Positions 1 through 7,749 of a DNA stretch of 64,000 bases are shown piece after piece. How positions within the stretch are numbered: the stretch's first letter is position 1; every line of letters begins with the position of its first letter. The stretch is from assembly GCF_001678495.1 (NCBI RefSeq), contig NZ_JTJL01000012.1:62001-126000 (forward strand), read 5' to 3'. Origin of the DNA: Gallibacterium salpingitidis (GTDB taxonomy: Bacteria; Pseudomonadota; Gammaproteobacteria; Enterobacterales; Pasteurellaceae). The notes beneath the pieces were generated by a model that was not told the origin of the DNA, made no database searches, and saw nothing but the letters and a program-made list of their open reading frames with translations. Position numbers and translations under genes: made by a program.

Positions 1-380
1 ATAATGCTTCTGGTGCAACAGGGCTTGGGTTATTAGTCACTTTATTAGTTGATGGTGCAATCAAACGGAATGTGTCTTTGACAAGATTGGCGCAAGTATT
101 GGCATATAACCCTGCCAGATTATTCAGAATTAGTCATGTAAAAGGAGCGTTAGAGGTAGGTAAAGATGCGGACTTGGTTGTCGTGAGAAAAGATCCTTAT
201 ATCTATTCTGCGAAAGAGGGCGGTTACCATTTTTCAGATTGGAGTCCTTATGACGGTATGAAAATTGATCATCAGGTAACAGCTACCATGGTCAGAGGTC
301 AATGGGTTTATAAAGATGGCAAAGTATTAGCCGAACCAGGTTATGGACAATTTGTGTCACCACCAGCGTTTGAGGATTAA
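1..380 (+). CDS. Cyclic amidohydrolase (hydantoinase/dihydropyrimidinase-like), C-terminal part
   Basis: Only the last ~126 codons are in the window. The reading frame is open from base 3, so the gene starts upstream; the GTG at 72 is internal. The tail matches the end of the dihydropyrimidinase/hydantoinase/allantoinase group: an NPARLF helix, a GALEVGKDADLVVV strand, then a GMKI...TMVRGQWVYKDGK...PGYGQFV ending. These enzymes open cyclic ureides such as hydantoins to N-carbamoyl amino acids. The next gene, 3 bp downstream, hydrolyses N-carbamoyl amino acids, and a urocanase homologue lies in the same operon. Hydantoin-5-propionate to N-carbamoyl-glutamate is therefore the inferred reaction. 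The metal-binding N-terminal half is not visible, so substrate and catalytic competence cannot be judged. An imidazolonepropionase is less likely because the ending is of the hydantoinase type. Confidence 0.8.
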   Translation, partial: NASGATGLGLLVTLLVDGAIKRNVSLTRLAQVLAYNPARLFRISHVKGALEVGKDADLVVVRKDPYIYSAKEGGYHFSDWSPYDGMKIDHQVTATMVRGQWVYKDGKVLAEPGYGQFVSPPAFED

Positions 381-383
381 TTT

Positions 384-1622
384 ATGCTTATTAATCGTAG
401 TAGGTATTGGCAACAATTAATGGCGTTAGGTGAGATCACAGATCCTGATAAACCTTACACTCGACGCTCTTTTTCACCTCGATTTCTTGAGGGCAGAAAA
501 TGGTTGACCGAGCAGATGCAAAATGCGGGTTTGACTGTTTCTGTTGACGCAGCAGGTAATTTGATTGGTAAGAAGCAAGGTAATAAACCTGAATTAGGTA
601 GCATTGTTATTGGTTCGCATAGTGATTCTGTACCATCGGGCGGTCGTTTTGATGGGATTGCGGGGGTGATTGCAGGATTGGAATGCGCTCAGGTGTTACA
701 AGAACAAGGGATTTCGCTAGATCATAATTTAGAAATTATTGATTACCTAGCTGAAGAACCTAGTGAATGGGGGATTTCTTGTATTGGCAGTCGCGGGATT
801 TCGGGAAAACTTTCCGAAGAATTATTACGTACACCTCATCCGGTTACGCAAGAAACGTTGGCTGATGCAGTGAACAGAATGGGTGGTGATGTTACTAACC
901 TGCAAAAAAGAACCGATATTGCTGCCAGCTTAGAATTACATATTGAACAAGGTTCAGTTTTAGAGAGTGAACAGCTCAATATTGGGATTGTGACTGGTAT
1001 TGTCGGCATTATTCGCTTGAGCATTTTATTAGGTGGGCAGGCAGCACATGCAGGAACAACACCAATGTATCTAAGAAAGGATACCTTAGTTGGTGCAGCG
1101 GAGATTGTTGTTGCAGCTGAACAGATCGCACAAGATTTTGCAAAGAATAAAAATGGCTATTTTGTGGCTACTTGTGGACAGGTTTTCAACCAACCTAATG
1201 CTAGCAATGTTGTTGCTGGTGAAACTCAACTTGTCTTTGATATCCGTTCGGATAAACGTGAATTAATGGATGAATTTATTGTTGCGTTGCAAAGTGTGAT
1301 TAACCAAGTTGTGCAAAAACGTGGACTCACTTTGCGATCATTCGATCGTTTAACTGATACCTATCCAACACATTGTGATCAAAAGTTGATGGATAGTTTA
1401 GAGGCTATGTGTCAACACTACCAATATAGTTATCGCAAGATGCCAAGTGGTGCAGGACATGACAGTGCTTTCCTCAGTCTTATTGCACCAGCAGCAATGA
1501 TTTTTGTCCCGAGTGTGGCAGGTAAAAGCCATTGTCCAGAAGAGTGGACGGAAGAAGCTGATTTAAGCAAAGGGATAGAAGTATTACTGCATACCTTGTT
1601 GGATTTAGATCGTCATTTATAA
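384..1622 (+). CDS. Zn-dependent M20-family hydrolase, N-carbamoyl-L-amino-acid hydrolase / allantoate amidohydrolase type
   Basis: A 412-aa protein of the hydantoinase/carbamoylase branch of peptidase family M20. Visible metal-site motifs are GSHSDSVPSGGRFDG (His79, Asp90), an EE pair at 124-125, LELHIEQG (His186) and SHCPEEW (His383). The dimerisation lid lies at roughly residues 210-325, with QAAHAGTTPM near 220. Family members hydrolyse N-carbamoyl-L-amino acids or allantoate, releasing ammonia and CO2. The gene starts 3 bp after the upstream amidohydrolase, so translation is probably coupled. With a hydantoinase before it and a urocanase homologue after it, N-carbamoyl-L-glutamate is the inferred substrate, giving L-glutamate. 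Allantoate amidohydrolase is the main alternative, but no other allantoin genes are present. Family call is firm; substrate is inferred. Confidence 0.85.
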   Translation: MLINRSRYWQQLMALGEITDPDKPYTRRSFSPRFLEGRKWLTEQMQNAGLTVSVDAAGNLIGKKQGNKPELGSIVIGSHSDSVPSGGRFDGIAGVIAGLECAQVLQEQGISLDHNLEIIDYLAEEPSEWGISCIGSRGISGKLSEELLRTPHPVTQETLADAVNRMGGDVTNLQKRTDIAASLELHIEQGSVLESEQLNIGIVTGIVGIIRLSILLGGQAAHAGTTPMYLRKDTLVGAAEIVVAAEQIAQDFAKNKNGYFVATCGQVFNQPNASNVVAGETQLVFDIRSDKRELMDEFIVALQSVINQVVQKRGLTLRSFDRLTDTYPTHCDQKLMDSLEAMCQHYQYSYRKMPSGAGHDSAFLSLIAPAAMIFVPSVAGKSHCPEEWTEEADLSKGIEVLLHTLLDLDRHL

Positions 1623-1649
1623 CCAATATGAATTAAAAAGGAGCAAATA

Positions 1650-2744
1650 ATGTCCAGAATTTTAACTTTACAAGATGTTGAATTTGCCATTAAAGGCGGT
1701 TCTATTTTCGCTTGCGGTGGTGGTGGTTGGGTTCATCATGGGAGAGAGCTTGGTACTTTAGCGGTCACTATTGGACGTCCCGAATTGGTGAGCTTAGATG
1801 AAGTAGATGATGATGCGTGGATTGCAACAGCCGCGGCAATTGGTGCTCCTGGCGGCTTAACCGATTGGGAAATGCTCGGAGTAGATTACGTAAAAGCAGT
1901 GCAATTATTACAAGATGCGTTAGGTGAAAAACTATACGGACTCATTATCGGACAGAATGGAATGTCCTCGACTTTAAATGCTTGGTTACCTTCAGCGTTA
2001 TTAGGTACCAAAGTGATTGATGCGGTAGGTGATATTCGTGCTCATCCAACAGGTGATATGGGTTCAATCGGTATGGCTAACTCACCAGAGCAGATGATTC
2101 AGACCGCAGTAGGCGGTAACCGCAAAAATAATCAATATATCGAGTTAGTAACACGAGGAGCTACAGCGAAAGTTTCGCCAATTTTACGTAAAGCGTCAGA
2201 TATGTCAGGTGGTTTTATTGCAAGTTGCCGCAATCCGTTACGAGCTTCGTATGTCAGACAACATGCAGCGTTAGGCGGTATTTCAAAAGCATTAAGTTTA
2301 GGACAAGCAATTTGTGCGGCGGAACCGAAAGGTGGTAATGCGGTAGTTGATGCGATTTGTAAAGAAACTGGTGGTTCGATCTTAGCTGCTGGAAAAGTAA
2401 CGGCTAATACTTTGCGTTATACCGATGAAGCGTTTGATGTAGGCGTTATTGAGATTGGTCAAGGCAAAGATTTGGTTCGAATTCACGTGATGAATGAACA
2501 TATGGCTGTCACCAATGGAGAAGGTGAAAGATTAGCAACTTATCCTGATGTAATCACAACATTAGATAGAAATGGACAACCAATTAGTGCAGGAAGTGTA
2601 AAAGAAGGCAGTGAGATTTTGGTGTTCCATATTCCTAAAAACAAAATTCCATTGTCTTCTAGTGTGGTTGATCCGAGCGTTTATCCACATGTTGAAGAAA
2701 TTTTAGGCATTAATTTAAGTGATTATGCGTTAAATGGAAATTAG
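1650..2744 (+). CDS. DUF917 family protein (thiohydantoin desulfurase-like)
   Basis: A 364-aa protein with the glycine-rich N-terminal signature of the DUF917 family (FACGGGGWVHHGRELG, residues ~20-36) and a conserved DIRAHPTGDMGSIGMA stretch near residues 128-143. The start has a good AAGGAG ribosome site. Pfam DUF917 was, as I recall it, renamed after S-methyl-thiohydantoin desulfurase, and members commonly sit beside hydantoinases. Between a carbamoylase gene and a urocanase homologue, the inferred job is removal of sulfur from a 2-thiohydantoin-propionate to give hydantoin-propionate. No signal peptide or membrane segment is seen, so it should be cytoplasmic. Family membership is confident; the specific reaction is inferred from context. 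Confidence 0.75.
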   Translation: MSRILTLQDVEFAIKGGSIFACGGGGWVHHGRELGTLAVTIGRPELVSLDEVDDDAWIATAAAIGAPGGLTDWEMLGVDYVKAVQLLQDALGEKLYGLIIGQNGMSSTLNAWLPSALLGTKVIDAVGDIRAHPTGDMGSIGMANSPEQMIQTAVGGNRKNNQYIELVTRGATAKVSPILRKASDMSGGFIASCRNPLRASYVRQHAALGGISKALSLGQAICAAEPKGGNAVVDAICKETGGSILAAGKVTANTLRYTDEAFDVGVIEIGQGKDLVRIHVMNEHMAVTNGEGERLATYPDVITTLDRNGQPISAGSVKEGSEILVFHIPKNKIPLSSSVVDPSVYPHVEEILGINLSDYALNGN

Positions 2745-2757
2745 TAGGGGGATCATA

Positions 2758-4401
2758 ATGAAAGCAGAATTTACAGTAACAGGCGGATCAACTTTGCGTT
2801 GTCGTAGCTGGCGACAAGAGGCTTTGTTGCGTTTATTAGAAAATGTGTTAGCTGTGGGGGAAGATCCCGATAATTTGGTGGTTTATGCCGCATTAGGTAA
2901 AGCGGCACGAGATTGGCCAAGTCACGATGCAATTGTGCATGCCCTTAAAACAATGACAGAGGACTATACACTGATTATTCAATCAGGAAAACCAATCGGC
3001 TTGTTAAAAACTCATGAGAAAGCACCATTGGTAATTATGGCCAACTGTAATATGGTCGGTCAGTGGGCAAAAGCCGAAATTTTCTATGAATTAGAGAAAA
3101 AAGGATTGATCTGTTGGGGCGGATTAACGGCTGGAGATTGGCAATATATTGGTTCTCAAGGTGTGATCCAAGGTACCTATGAAATTTTCAACCAAATTGC
3201 AGCGCGTTATTTCAATCATGATTTAACAGGACGATTTATTTTAACTGCTGGATTAGGTGGTATGGGTGGTTCTCAACCATTAGCGGGATTTATGGCAAAT
3301 GCAGCAACTTTAGTGGTTGAAGTTGATGAAGAACGAATTGATAAGCGCATGAAAATTGGTTATCTGCAACAAAAAGCTACCGATCTTGATCAAGCATTAG
3401 CTCTTATTCGCGAGGCGCAAGCAGCGAAAAAAGCGATTTCTGTAGGATTGTTAGGTAATGCCGCAGATGTTTATCCTGAATTACTAAAACGTAACATTAT
3501 TCCAGATATTGTTACTGATCAGACTGCGGCGCATGACTTGGTTTATGGTTATGTTCCAGCAGGTTTAAGCAAAGAAGAGATTCTAAACTTACGTAAAACG
3601 GATCAAAAAACTTTAATGGCTGCTAGCCTAGCAAGTATTAAAAAACACGTGACTGCGATGGTTGGTTTCCAAAAGCAAGGATCAATTGTTTTTGACAATG
3701 GTAATTTGATCAGAACACACGCTTACAATGCTGGTGTTCACAATGCTTTTGATATTCCGATTTTTACAGAAGCTTTCTTACGACCACTATTCTGTAGAGC
3801 GATTGGGCCATTTAGATGGATCGCTTTATCCAATGATCCTAATGATATTGCGATCATTGATAACTATATTTTGACGCATTTCTCTGAAAACAAAACTGTG
3901 ACGAATTGGATCAACTTGGCGAAGAAATATATTCCATTTGAAGGATTACCTGCACGTATTGCTTGGCTAGGTCATTTAGAAAGAACCCGTTTAGCTTTAG
4001 CTGTTAATGAAATGGTGGCTAAAGGTGTATTAAAAGCACCTATTGCTTTTACGCGTGATCACCTGGATGCCGGTGCGATGGCACATCCAAATATTATGAC
4101 GGAAAACTTAAAAGATGGCTCAGATGCAATTGCCGATTGGCCATTGATTAATGCAATGGTGAATTGTTCATCACAAGCTGATTTAGTGGCAATTCATTCT
4201 GGCGGTGGCGGTTATAGCGGTTATATGACTTCAGCAGGTGTGACCGTTATTGCTGATGGTACTGAGCAGGCGAAAGAAAGATTGCAGTTGAGTATGACTA
4301 ATGACACTAGTCTTGGTGTGATGAGATATGCCGATGCAGGTTATCCAGAAGCCTTAGATGAAGTAGTCAAGAAAAAGATCAATTACATATCTTTGGTTTA
4401 A
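2758..4401 (+). CDS. Urocanase-family hydratase, divergent (putative thiourocanate hydratase)
   Basis: A 547-aa member of the urocanase family. A longer reading frame opens at 2734 inside the preceding gene, but the ATG at 2758 is preferred because a TAGGGGG ribosome site lies just upstream. NAD-binding and core motifs are clear: IIQSGKPIGLLKTH (74-86), IGSQGVIQGTYE (131-142), TAGLGGMGGSQPLA (163-176), LLGNAADVYPEL, PLFCRAIGPFRW (343-354) and RDHLDAGA (433-440). Several normally invariant places differ. The LPARICW segment reads LPARIAW, with Ala402 where the Cys studied in P. putida urocanase (Cys410) should be, and the HHGGGVG segment reads HSGGGGY (480-486). Ordinary urocanase makes imidazolonepropionate. 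These changes, plus a DUF917 protein and no visible hutH/hutI/hutG, suggest a modified substrate such as thiourocanate. Confidence 0.8.
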   Translation: MKAEFTVTGGSTLRCRSWRQEALLRLLENVLAVGEDPDNLVVYAALGKAARDWPSHDAIVHALKTMTEDYTLIIQSGKPIGLLKTHEKAPLVIMANCNMVGQWAKAEIFYELEKKGLICWGGLTAGDWQYIGSQGVIQGTYEIFNQIAARYFNHDLTGRFILTAGLGGMGGSQPLAGFMANAATLVVEVDEERIDKRMKIGYLQQKATDLDQALALIREAQAAKKAISVGLLGNAADVYPELLKRNIIPDIVTDQTAAHDLVYGYVPAGLSKEEILNLRKTDQKTLMAASLASIKKHVTAMVGFQKQGSIVFDNGNLIRTHAYNAGVHNAFDIPIFTEAFLRPLFCRAIGPFRWIALSNDPNDIAIIDNYILTHFSENKTVTNWINLAKKYIPFEGLPARIAWLGHLERTRLALAVNEMVAKGVLKAPIAFTRDHLDAGAMAHPNIMTENLKDGSDAIADWPLINAMVNCSSQADLVAIHSGGGGYSGYMTSAGVTVIADGTEQAKERLQLSMTNDTSLGVMRYADAGYPEALDEVVKKKINYISLV

Positions 4402-4430
4402 AAATAATAAAGGTATCAGGAAGGTGAGAT

Positions 4431-5714
4431 ATGCAAACAACAACAATTAAAAAAGAACAAAAAACGGGAACCACAATTGCGGCGGCGTCCATTGGTAATG
4501 CATTAGAGTGGTATGATTTTAGTGTATTTGCTTTTTTTGCGGCTTATATCGGTCATGGTTTTTTTATCGATGGCGATGATACTTCAGCGTTAATTAAAAC
4601 ATTTCTTGTTTTCGCAGTAGGATTTATTGCAAGACCGCTGGGAGCGATTTTCCTTGGTTTGTATGGCGATAGAGCAGGACGTAAAGCTGCATTAACATTG
4701 ACTATTGCATTAATGGCAATTGGTACCTTTATTATCGCGATAGCGCCGCCGCTTGCTGTGATTGGTGTAGGTGCTCCAATCTTGCTATTGGTTGGTCGTG
4801 TATTACAAGGATTTTCTGCCGGTGGTGAAATTGGTGGTGCGACAGCATTCTTGGTGGAATCTGCACCGCAAGATAAAAAAGCACGATATGCTTCGTGGTT
4901 ACAAGCAAGTATGGGCTTATCAAACATTATTGCGGCATTAGTTGGTGTAACAGTAACATCGTTGTTCAGTGAATCAGAAATCCAACAATGGGCGTGGAGA
5001 ATTCCATTCATTATTGGTTTATTAATTATTCCTGTAGGTTTCTATATTCGTAAGAATTTAGACGAAACAGAAGATTTCCAAGTTGAACAACAAAAGAACA
5101 AGGCTCATGTACCTTTTATTACCATTCTTAGAGAATATCCAAAACACTTAATTCTAGGTTTTATGTTCTCCATTTTATGGACAGTTTGTGTATATACATT
5201 AATTATCTATATGCCGACATATTACGCTTCACCTGTGATTGGGTTAGGTTTTACTAAGAATGAGGCGTTTACTGCTTCCTTTATTGGTAATATTTTTATG
5301 GTGATTATCTGTTTGGTATCTGGTCAGCTATCGGATAAATTGGGTGTTACTAAAGTACTAAGATTTGGAACAATCTTATTAGCGGTAGGTAGTTATCCAT
5401 TGCTTTTATGGTTACACAGCGAGCCGGTATTCTCGCATCTTATTATTGTGCATATCCTATTCTGCGTGATGGTTTCTATTTTTGCAGGAACAGCACCAGT
5501 TGCATTAGCAATGATTTATCCGGTATCGATTCGTTCGACAGGAATGTCCGTTTCATATAATGCAGCAGCAATCTTTTTCGCCGGCTTTACGCCTGCATTG
5601 TTAACTTGGGCAACAAAAGAGATACATGTGTTATCACCATCACTATATTTGGCATTTGCAAGTGTTGTGGCGTTAATTGCGATGCAATTTATGTTTAAAT
5701 TGAATAATAAATAA
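4431..5714 (+). CDS. MFS metabolite:H+ symporter (ProP/ShiA-like)
   Basis: A 427-aa membrane protein with about 12 hydrophobic segments. The first transmembrane region carries ASIGNALEWYDFSVFAFFA, typical of the metabolite:H+ symporter branch of the major facilitator superfamily (ProP, ShiA, KgtP). Loop 2-3 has GDRAGRK, and helices 4-5 carry GRVLQGFSAGGEIGGA. It lacks the long C-terminal coiled coil of E. coli ProP. It is the last gene of the amidohydrolase-carbamoylase-DUF917-urocanase operon, 29 bp after the urocanase homologue with a ribosome site GGAAGGTGAG. Branch members carry betaines and small carboxylates. Ergothioneine is itself a trimethylammonium betaine, so uptake of ergothioneine or thiourocanate is a reasonable inference, but the cargo cannot be read from the sequence. 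Confidence 0.85.
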   Translation: MQTTTIKKEQKTGTTIAAASIGNALEWYDFSVFAFFAAYIGHGFFIDGDDTSALIKTFLVFAVGFIARPLGAIFLGLYGDRAGRKAALTLTIALMAIGTFIIAIAPPLAVIGVGAPILLLVGRVLQGFSAGGEIGGATAFLVESAPQDKKARYASWLQASMGLSNIIAALVGVTVTSLFSESEIQQWAWRIPFIIGLLIIPVGFYIRKNLDETEDFQVEQQKNKAHVPFITILREYPKHLILGFMFSILWTVCVYTLIIYMPTYYASPVIGLGFTKNEAFTASFIGNIFMVIICLVSGQLSDKLGVTKVLRFGTILLAVGSYPLLLWLHSEPVFSHLIIVHILFCVMVSIFAGTAPVALAMIYPVSIRSTGMSVSYNAAAIFFAGFTPALLTWATKEIHVLSPSLYLAFASVVALIAMQFMFKLNNK

Positions 5715-5770
5715 CAATATGTTGCGAGTAACGTGATATAGTTTGTGTTTATTTTCTTATAATAGAATTT

Positions 5771-5832
5771 AACTGTGGTTAGTGAAAATGTGGATGCAAA
5801 ACATTCATTGATGATTTAACCACAGTTATTTT
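5771..5832 (+). terminator. Compound inverted repeat between the thiourocanate operon and the tandem LysR gene
   Basis: An exact 11-bp inverted repeat, AACTGTGGTTA (5771-5781) and TAACCACAGTT (5817-5827), flanks a 35-base middle that itself holds a short ATGT/ACAT pairing. It is followed by ATTTTTC. It fits an intrinsic terminator for the preceding operon. It ends only about 18 bases before the regulator ATG at 5846, so a regulatory role is also possible. Confidence 0.5.
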
Positions 5833-5845
5833 TCAATTTGTATCA

Positions 5846-7681
5846 ATGAAAGAACCAATATTTCCCACAAAATTCAAACGTGCCGAATGGATAGAGTTTG
5901 CTAGCTTTTTATCGGTGTGCCAAACCAACAATTTAAGTGTTAGTGCTAAATTTATGCAAGTTTCCCGATCAACGATGAGTGAACGCTTATCGAGATTGGA
6001 GGAGTTGTTAGCTTTACCTTTATTACAACGTGAACATCAAAAGGTTTACGTGAATGAAGCGGGCTTATATTTAGCTCGATATATTATGCCGATGATGGTG
6101 TTGGAAAATTTTGCTGCGCAGTTATATCGAGAGGATACAGAAGTGTATTGGGTAAATATAAAATTTCCATTGCACTTTTATGGACATCGTATTTGCCGAG
6201 CATTGGAACAGGCAATCCAATATTGTCAGCAACGCTATCCTAATGTTTTATTTTGGCCGCAAAGTTCAGATAGTTTTGATATCAGACCTGTGCAAGATTT
6301 GCAATGGCAACCATCATGGACAAAATTAGGCACAATAGAGTTAGATTGGCTAACAGAAGAAATCGCAGACAATCAATACTTAGAAGGGAAATGGTGTTTA
6401 TTAAGTCGCTATTCTTATTCCTTAGCCAAAAATATCAGTATCAATGAAATCAAAGAACAGAAGATTTTACTGCCTAGAATTCCTTGGAAGCTGTTACAAC
6501 AGATTTCCGCATTAAGTGAGCAATATCAGCTCAATATAGAATATCTAAACATTGATTATAAGAAGGTCTTTTTTACGGATAATGAGCAAAATTATTATTT
6601 GTTAAATAGCTTATTAATTGATCAGATTGAGCTTTCTGATGAGTGGCAAATTAGTTATATCGAGGATTTGCCTAAAAGTTGTTTAGGCATTAAGCAAGAT
6701 AGTTATAATCCTATCATGCAAGATTTTATCGATATTTATCAGAAATGCTTTTTTGAAACACAGAAATTTTCTTGGCAAACGCATTCTCAACTAAAACATT
6801 GGCAATATTTTTATAGGACGATCAAAGCAGGTTCAATTTCATTGGCTGCGCAACAGTTATATATGTCGCAATCTGCTCTCAGCATCCAATTAAAACAATT
6901 GGAAAAAAATTTGAATTTACAATTATTACAGCGCAGTGTTGGTAAGAATAAACAACTTATGACCAGTAAAGGGGAGATTTTTACTGAATTATGTGAAGCG
7001 TTGTGTGAAATCCTAGATTATGTAGCGGAGAAATGTGAACGCTATAAGCATTTATATAATAAAAGCATTGTATTAGGTATTTTGCCTAGCATTGATACAA
7101 AAAGTACTCTGATCAAGATGATTGTCGAACAAGTGGATATTTGGCAGCAAAAACATCTTGATGTGAAATTGGAGATTGTTGAAGAACGTCATCGTTATTT
7201 AATTGATGGTTTACGCAACAATGAAATTAATATTGCCATTGTCGAAGCGGATTCACGTTGGGTAGTACATTATCCTTTGCAAAAAGAGGAAGAAATGGGG
7301 TTGGTGATTAGCCCGACTTTAATAGAAGATAGTATTAAAGAGTTGAATTGGTTGGATTTAAGAAATTTCAATTTAGTATTACCTAGAAAAGGCAATGGTA
7401 TGCGTATGATTATTGATCAACACTGTTTAGGTCTAGGGATTCGTTTAGATTGGGCGATTGAGTCGGATAGTTTGAATTTAAATCAATATTGGGTGCAAAA
7501 AGGTAAATATGCCACTATTTTACCGAAATCTGCAGTGGCGAGTTTAGTGGAAGCTAAAGCATTAAGATTTGTTCGTTTAAAACCAACGTTGAATCGAGTG
7601 TTACGATTAGCACATTTGAAGAATAAATCATTAAGTCCGATTGAGAGCAATTTATTACATTTTTTGTTAAATGATGTGTAG
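5846..7681 (+). CDS. Tandem (double) LysR-type transcriptional regulator
   Basis: A single 611-aa reading frame holds two LysR-type units in series. Unit 1 has a winged helix at ~14-73 (LSVSAKFMQVSRSTMSERLS, LPLLQRE) and a divergent substrate-binding region at ~100-305. Unit 2 has a second winged helix at ~316-378 (ISLAAQQLYMSQSALSIQLK, LQLLQRS) and a more typical substrate-binding domain at ~405-605. Normal LysR regulators are ~300 aa, so this is a head-to-tail duplication or fusion. No stop or frame change separates the halves. No clear ribosome site precedes the ATG, and a large inverted repeat lies immediately upstream. It follows the amidohydrolase/urocanase operon on the same strand, so it probably regulates that operon; the inducer is unknown. 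The downstream neighbour is convergent. Confidence 0.85.
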   Translation: MKEPIFPTKFKRAEWIEFASFLSVCQTNNLSVSAKFMQVSRSTMSERLSRLEELLALPLLQREHQKVYVNEAGLYLARYIMPMMVLENFAAQLYREDTEVYWVNIKFPLHFYGHRICRALEQAIQYCQQRYPNVLFWPQSSDSFDIRPVQDLQWQPSWTKLGTIELDWLTEEIADNQYLEGKWCLLSRYSYSLAKNISINEIKEQKILLPRIPWKLLQQISALSEQYQLNIEYLNIDYKKVFFTDNEQNYYLLNSLLIDQIELSDEWQISYIEDLPKSCLGIKQDSYNPIMQDFIDIYQKCFFETQKFSWQTHSQLKHWQYFYRTIKAGSISLAAQQLYMSQSALSIQLKQLEKNLNLQLLQRSVGKNKQLMTSKGEIFTELCEALCEILDYVAEKCERYKHLYNKSIVLGILPSIDTKSTLIKMIVEQVDIWQQKHLDVKLEIVEERHRYLIDGLRNNEINIAIVEADSRWVVHYPLQKEEEMGLVISPTLIEDSIKELNWLDLRNFNLVLPRKGNGMRMIIDQHCLGLGIRLDWAIESDSLNLNQYWVQKGKYATILPKSAVASLVEAKALRFVRLKPTLNRVLRLAHLKNKSLSPIESNLLHFLLNDV

Positions 7682-7707
7682 TCAGGATGTAGTGAATGTG
7701 AAATGAT

Positions 7708-7731
7708 GAAGCCTAGCAATTGCTAGGCTTC
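7708..7731. terminator. Bidirectional terminator hairpin between the double LysR gene and agcS
   Basis: A perfect 24-bp palindrome with the half GAAGCCTAGCAA lies between two convergent genes. There is no long T run on either side, so the call rests on position and stem strength. Confidence 0.6.
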
Positions 7732-7749
7732 TGTATCTAATGTTAGATT

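Noticed and set aside
2734..2757. Earlier in-frame start for the urocanase homologue inside the DUF917 gene
   Set aside because: No ribosome site precedes it, while the ATG at 2758 has TAGGGGG just upstream.
4553..5011. A 152-codon reverse frame inside the MFS permease gene
   Set aside because: It has low-complexity Ala/Pro/Ile content mirroring the permease codons and no ribosome site; it is an antisense shadow.
5846..7681. Two adjacent LysR genes joined by a sequencing frameshift
   Set aside because: The frame is continuous and lacks internal stops; the linker between units shows no start with a ribosome site, so a true fusion is preferred.
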